From Saprospirales bacterium (GTDB lineage Bacteria > Bacteroidota > Bacteroidia > Chitinophagales > JADJOU01): DNA of 9,987 nucleotides. The notes beneath the pieces are model-generated. The model saw only the letters and a program-made list of their open reading frames with translations, had not been told where the DNA came from and made no database searches. Below are positions 7,108 through 9,987 of this stretch, one piece after another. A program made the translations under genes and the position numbers. Numbering within the stretch: the first letter of the stretch is position 1; every line of letters starts with the position of its first letter. The stretch lies in the NCBI GenBank assembly GCA_947461165.1, contig CANHJR010000022.1:1-9987 (forward strand), given 5' to 3'.

Positions 7108-8199
7108 TTACTTTATATCATCATTTGCAGAATACCTGTGAATTTTTCCGTTGTTCCATACTGCTTTATTTCCAGGTACAAGGTCATAGTATATTACGCA
7201 CCGATTTTGAAGCCACCATTCCCTAGCGATGGCATCAGACACTTTTACTTTTTCACCATAAAATAAACCATACAAGCTTCCATAAAGATCCTGATAAACC
7301 AATAAATCATCCCAGACTTCAACACGATCTGGCGTATAATTTTCGAGTTGTATCACTTTTCCTCGGTAATAAACGAAAAAGTTACCCGCATTGTCGGAAT
7401 AGGCTAGGATATTTCTCTTTTGCCAGACTTGCCTTGGTTTGGTGCTGAGAAGAATTTTTTTCTCGCCATCAGAATAGGCTATAAATTCTCCCACATTACT
7501 CGTATAGGTTAGAATATTGTTGGTGAGTTTATAATCGACTCGATACGATTCCAAAACTTCGACCTTCCCATGATCAAACACTTTGAAATTGGTCAAATAG
7601 TCGTGGAATGCCATCATATCGCGCGCGATCTGGAAATCTCCAACTATGTAGGGATCGACCGTATAGATCTCGCCGCGATAATAAGCCTGAAGCCGATCAT
7701 CCAGCGTGCGAAATGCCACGATATTATCACCGACGGTGTAGGCATTGTGATTGGCAAAATTCATCAATTCCACGACCGTATCATAGGAGTATACCTTGAG
7801 CCGATCCATATTGTCGATATAGCCCAGTATGCTATCACCGAGCTTAAAACTTCCATTGGTAAAAGACTCTATCCGCTTTGATTGACGACCATTAAAAACC
7901 CCGAGTTGACTCCCAAGCATGTAAGCAAATAGATAATTAGAAGTCTGCAACTGCGAGGGTGGAGCGGAGAATATCGTGTACTTTTTGTGATTATGGATAA
8001 ACTTAAAATTCCCGTTTTGATCGATATAGGTGACATAATTGTATCCAGCTCGAAATGAATCAATCTTGATGATTTCTTGCTGGGATATTCGGCCATTCAT
8101 ATAGGTATATAGAAAACCTCTATCATCAAAATATCCTCCAGCACCTTGGGAATAGGTATTGATTGAAATAAAACTAACAAAAACAAGAATCAGCTTCAT
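7108..8199 (-). CDS. Secreted protein of ten ~35-residue repeats, function unknown
   Basis: I do not recognise this 363-residue protein. It opens with a signal peptide (1-18, ending Thr-Tyr-Ser-Gln) and has no later membrane segment, lipobox or T9SS C-terminal sorting domain that I can see, so it is probably periplasmic or otherwise exported. The mature part is repetitive throughout. An aromatic residue in a [hydrophobic]-x-[Tyr/Phe] step recurs at residues 23, 58, 93, 127, 163, 198, 232, 267, 302 and 337, a spacing of 34-36. The repeat core is roughly (I/L)(L/V)xYxDxxGxFxVYxxGKxxxLExY, and the best copy is at 264-287. Alternating hydrophobic strands and a Gly turn in each unit suggest an all-beta fold such as a propeller with very short blades, or a solenoid. 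It differs from the WG repeat in its core residues. The gene stands alone, with gaps of 160 bp downstream and 509 bp upstream. Confidence 0.85.
   Translation of the reverse strand: MKLILVFVSFISINTYSQGAGGYFDDRGFLYTYMNGRISQQEIIKIDSFRAGYNYVTYIDQNGNFKFIHNHKKYTIFSAPPSQLQTSNYLFAYMLGSQLGVFNGRQSKRIESFTNGSFKLGDSILGYIDNMDRLKVYSYDTVVELMNFANHNAYTVGDNIVAFRTLDDRLQAYYRGEIYTVDPYIVGDFQIARDMMAFHDYLTNFKVFDHGKVEVLESYRVDYKLTNNILTYTSNVGEFIAYSDGEKKILLSTKPRQVWQKRNILAYSDNAGNFFVYYRGKVIQLENYTPDRVEVWDDLLVYQDLYGSLYGLFYGEKVKVSDAIAREWWLQNRCVIYYDLVPGNKAVWNNGKIHRYSANDDIK
7150..8142 (-). repeat. Ten tandem ~35-residue protein repeats
   Basis: These coding repeats cover residues about 20-350 of the secreted repeat protein. 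The units are diverged at DNA level, and no exact tandem DNA repeat is visible. They keep the spacing of the aromatic anchor (34-36 residues), a following Asp/Asn, a mid-unit Gly or Asn turn, a Val-Tyr or Ala-Tyr strand, and a Gly-Lys turn. Units 8 (near 260-289) and 9 (near 290-323) are closest to the consensus. The first and third are the least regular. Confidence 0.75.
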
Positions 8200-8388
8200 C
8201 TTGTAAATATAGACCGAATGGCTTCTATTTTGTTTAAAAAAAAGAAGTCCTCACCTTTCGGCAAGAACTTCCCTCTTCTAAAAAAAACCTAAAACAAAAA
8301 CTATTACTTGTATAACGGAATGATGTGGTTTAATATTTTGTGAAATATTTCTTTTTCAAAATTTCTCAAATTGAGCCTATAAAAAAAT

Positions 8389-8520
8389 TCATCTCTTTGT
8401 TTTTGAAAATGAAAATGAGAAACGTTCTGATGAACGCTTTTTGTCCAGCACACCATGCTGTTTGGCTATTTCGACAGGTGGTATTCCTTTCTTTGAACCA
8501 GGTCTATAAATGATATGCAT
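8389..8520 (-). CDS. Possible small protein of 43 residues, unknown
   Basis: This is a 44-codon ORF from ATG to TGA, with an in-frame TAA directly before the ATG, so its bounds are definite. The peptide begins MHIIYRPGSKKGIPPVEIAK and ends in a basic, serine/phenylalanine-rich tail (SFSFSKTKR). The middle (Pro-Val-Glu-Ile-Ala-Lys-Gln-His-Gly-Val) resembles a helix of a helix-turn-helix protein, and the composition looks more like coding sequence than random AT-rich DNA. The plus strand opposite carries a 34-codon ORF (8409-8513) that looks less protein-like. It may be a true small gene, a fragment of a decayed gene or chance; no homology can be claimed. Confidence 0.3.
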   Translation of the reverse strand: MHIIYRPGSKKGIPPVEIAKQHGVLDKKRSSERFSFSFSKTKR

Positions 8521-8633
8521 TTAAGATATCAAATTTTAATCCATTGGCGCTAGTATTGCTTGTTGGAGTCTCATTGTACTCACAAGACCAACATGTTCTT
8601 TCAGAGCGAGCTATTTGTCACGTCAAAAATTGA
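8515..8633 (+). pseudogene. Probable remnant of the 5' end of a secreted-protein gene
   Basis: From 8529 the plus strand reads SNFNPLALVLLVGVSLYSQ and then DQHVLSERAICHVKN before TGA at 8631-8633. The hydrophobic core followed by Tyr-Ser-Gln is what a Bacteroidota signal peptide looks like. This frame has no ATG. The nearest ATG (8515) is in the frame one base off and would join it if a single base had been lost between 8515 and 8529. The mature part stops after 15 residues. This suggests a decayed gene with a frameshift at the start and the rest lost. The alternative is a chance hydrophobic reading. Confidence 0.35.
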
Positions 8634-8708
8634 TGTTTAGGTTCATTGATTGGTATTTGAAGTTGCTGTCAATAATGCTAGCTAATGAAACAAAAACAGC
8701 ATTGAGAT

Positions 8709-9932
8709 TTATTCCTCAAAAAATTCCCCTTCACTCTTGGCAATAACGACAGAGGCCAAGCAATTTCCTAAAACATTTACAGATGTTCGTGCCATATCCA
8801 TAAGTGCATCTATGGCCAAAATGACACTGGCTTTTTCAGGATCTAAACCAAGAGAACCTACCGTCGATACCAATATGACATAAGATGCTCCGCGAACTCC
8901 AGCGACACCTTTGCTTGTAAGCATAAGGATAAGACACATGCTTATTTGCTGACCAAGGCTCAGATTGATACCAGACATCTGTGCCACGAACACCGAGGCT
9001 AGAGATAGATACAACGTCGTACCATCGAGGTTAAAGCTGTACCCAGTGGGGATTACAAATGCTGCTACTTTCTTAGAAACACCCAGTTTCTGCATATTCT
9101 CCAAGACCTTAGGCAGAGCGGCCTCACTACTAGCAGTTCCGAGAGCTATGGTAAACGGTTCTGAGACATGCTCAATAAATCGGCGTATCGGCACCTTGAA
9201 ATACAACGCGATAGGATAAAGAACACAAATCACAAAAACAATCAAGGCTCCATATAATGTCCCAACCAGCTTCAATAGGCTAAACATAATGTCAATGCCG
9301 GATTTGGCGACGGTCGATGCTATCGCCCCAAAAACTGCTAAAGGCGCAAGATGCATCACAATATCTGTAAATTTAAACATCACCTCCGCCAGACTGTTGC
9401 AGAAATCTAGCATCGTTTCTTTATGCGTCTCATTGGTAACCATTCCGAGACCCATAGCAAAAATGAGTGAAAAAATGACGATCTGCAAGACTTGATTTTC
9501 TACAATTGATTTGGCAATATTCTCTGGAAATGCCTCGACAAGGTGATCTTTTTGTTCTTTTTTCTGACTCATAAGTTCTATCGACTTTGCCTTGTCCTTA
9601 TCTCTAGCCTGAACCGACACCCCAACTCCAGCTTGGGTGAAATTGATCGCCGCCAAACCAATAAATAGCGCTAAGGTAGTGACCACTTCAAAGTAGATAA
9701 TACTTTTGAGTCCCATACGACCAACCTGCTTAAGACTGCTATGTCCAGCGATCCCAATGACCAAGGTCGAAAAAATAAGAGGAGCCACGAGTGACTTGAT
9801 AAGTCGTAAAAAAATCTTACCAAATCGCTCCATCTCTAGTGCAACGCTAGGAAGAAAATAACCTAGAGCAACACCCAGAATCATAGCGATGAAGATCCAA
9901 TGAGTCAGTTTTACTTTTTTCAAGAATGGCAT
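8709..9932 (-). CDS. Dicarboxylate/amino acid:cation symporter (GltP/GltPh-like)
   Basis: The 407-residue product belongs to the DAACS family of glutamate/aspartate and C4-dicarboxylate symporters. The transport core is intact: serine-rich hairpin 1 (Thr-Ala-Ser-Ser-Glu-Ala, 266-271), the unwound segment Asn-Leu-Asp-Gly-Thr (301-305), hairpin 2 (Ser-Lys-Gly-Val-Ala-Gly-Val, 340-346) and Asp375-xxx-Asp379-xx-Arg382-xxx-Asn386 in the last helix. By alignment, Asp379 and Arg382 match GltPh Asp394 and Arg397, which bind the amino group and side-chain carboxylate of aspartate. An acidic amino acid is therefore a likelier substrate than succinate or malate, because DctA-type proteins usually lack that Asp. 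Asn390 stands where GltPh has Asp405 of a sodium site, hinting at proton coupling (inference). The charged loop at about 110-130 lies between early helices, and the C-terminus is acidic. The gene appears to be transcribed alone. Confidence 0.93.
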   Translation of the reverse strand: MPFLKKVKLTHWIFIAMILGVALGYFLPSVALEMERFGKIFLRLIKSLVAPLIFSTLVIGIAGHSSLKQVGRMGLKSIIYFEVVTTLALFIGLAAINFTQAGVGVSVQARDKDKAKSIELMSQKKEQKDHLVEAFPENIAKSIVENQVLQIVIFSLIFAMGLGMVTNETHKETMLDFCNSLAEVMFKFTDIVMHLAPLAVFGAIASTVAKSGIDIMFSLLKLVGTLYGALIVFVICVLYPIALYFKVPIRRFIEHVSEPFTIALGTASSEAALPKVLENMQKLGVSKKVAAFVIPTGYSFNLDGTTLYLSLASVFVAQMSGINLSLGQQISMCLILMLTSKGVAGVRGASYVILVSTVGSLGLDPEKASVILAIDALMDMARTSVNVLGNCLASVVIAKSEGEFFEE

Positions 9933-9950
9933 CTGAGAGAATAATTTGGG

Positions 9951-9958
9951 TAAATATA
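9951..9958 (-). promoter_or_regulatory. Possible -7 element of the symporter gene
   Basis: TATATTTA on the minus strand matches TAnnTTTG at seven of eight positions and lies 19-26 nt before the ATG. The only upstream TTTG (9974-9971) is 12 nt away, too close for a normal -33 element, so this is weak support. Confidence 0.25.
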
Positions 9959-9987
9959 AAAAAAGGAGACCAAAATGATCTTCTTAA

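Larger units (their letters stand above)
8200..8708. other. Long intergenic region with possible small ORF and gene remnant
   Basis: This 509-bp stretch has no confidently called gene. The first 190 bp are very AT-rich, with A- and T-runs, and hold the upstream region of the repeat-protein gene; a TATATTTA on the minus strand (8211-8204) is too close to the ATG for a normal leader. A small minus-strand ORF (8389-8520) and a plus-strand signal-peptide-like stretch (8529-8630) are listed separately. No tRNA, convincing terminator or mobile-element end was found. Confidence 0.6.

Noticed and set aside
7570..7881. Two plus-strand ORFs (about 103 and 63 codons) and one minus-strand ORF in another frame, inside the repeat protein gene
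   Set aside because: They follow from the regular composition of the repeat gene. The repeat periodicity and signal peptide support only the 7108-8199 reading.
8423..8442. CGTTC-TGAT-GAACG hairpin followed by CTTTTT on the plus strand
   Set aside because: The stem is only 5 bp and no plus-strand gene lies upstream for it to terminate. It could be chance within the small ORF region.
8409..8513. 34-codon plus-strand ORF starting MKMRNVLMNAF
   Set aside because: It is antisense to the more protein-like 43-codon minus-strand ORF, with unremarkable composition and no domain.
8664..8701. TGCTGT / ACAGCA inverted repeat as a terminator for the symporter gene
   Set aside because: The stem is only 6 bp around a 26-nt loop, and no T-run follows in the direction of transcription.
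8965..9495. Plus-strand ORFs antisense to the symporter gene
   Set aside because: They lie opposite conserved transporter motifs and resemble no protein.

Overview
The window (9987 bp, AT-rich) looks like a piece of a Bacteroidota chromosome. The signs are a PorP/SprF-type type IX secretion (T9SS) membrane protein ending in Cys-Pro-x-Tyr, signal peptides ending in Ala-Gln or Ser-Gln, near absence of purine-rich Shine-Dalgarno sequences, and promoter elements of the Bacteroidota type (TTTG about 18-20 nt before TAnnTTTG). The order cannot be fixed from this sequence. I see no insertion sequence, phage gene, CRISPR array, tRNA or rRNA, and the region reads as core genome.

Layout. 29-1860 (minus) is a two-gene envelope unit: an M48-family outer-membrane metalloprotease lipoprotein followed after 14 bp by the PorP/SprF-like barrel protein. 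It is transcribed away from radC (1990-2667, plus), and the 129-bp gap between them holds a near-perfect 26-bp palindrome whose two arms look like back-to-back -7 promoter elements. radC converges with a 2-oxoglutarate/Fe(II) oxygenase gene (2687-3277, minus), which appears to start at TTG next to a perfect 14-bp palindrome. uvrA (3478-6300, plus) has a well-formed Bacteroidota promoter and a GTG start. It converges with a NicO/UreH-like metal transporter gene (6297-6947, minus); the two TAG stops share the tetranucleotide CTAG.

7108-8199 (minus) encodes a secreted protein I do not recognise, built almost entirely from ten repeats of about 35 residues. The following 509 bp (8200-8708) contain no confident gene. 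They do contain a 43-codon minus-strand ORF with coding-like composition and, next to it on the plus strand, what looks like the broken 5' end of a secreted-protein gene. 8709-9932 (minus) is an acidic amino acid/dicarboxylate symporter of the GltP/GltPh family.

Functionally the window mixes envelope biogenesis and secretion (M48 protease, PorP-like barrel), DNA repair (UvrA; RadC by name only), transport (NicO-like, GltP-like) and a probable protein hydroxylase. Only the protease/barrel pair looks like a true operon. The best candidates for something undescribed are the ten-repeat secreted protein, the symmetric divergent promoter and the small ORF/gene-remnant region at 8389-8633.
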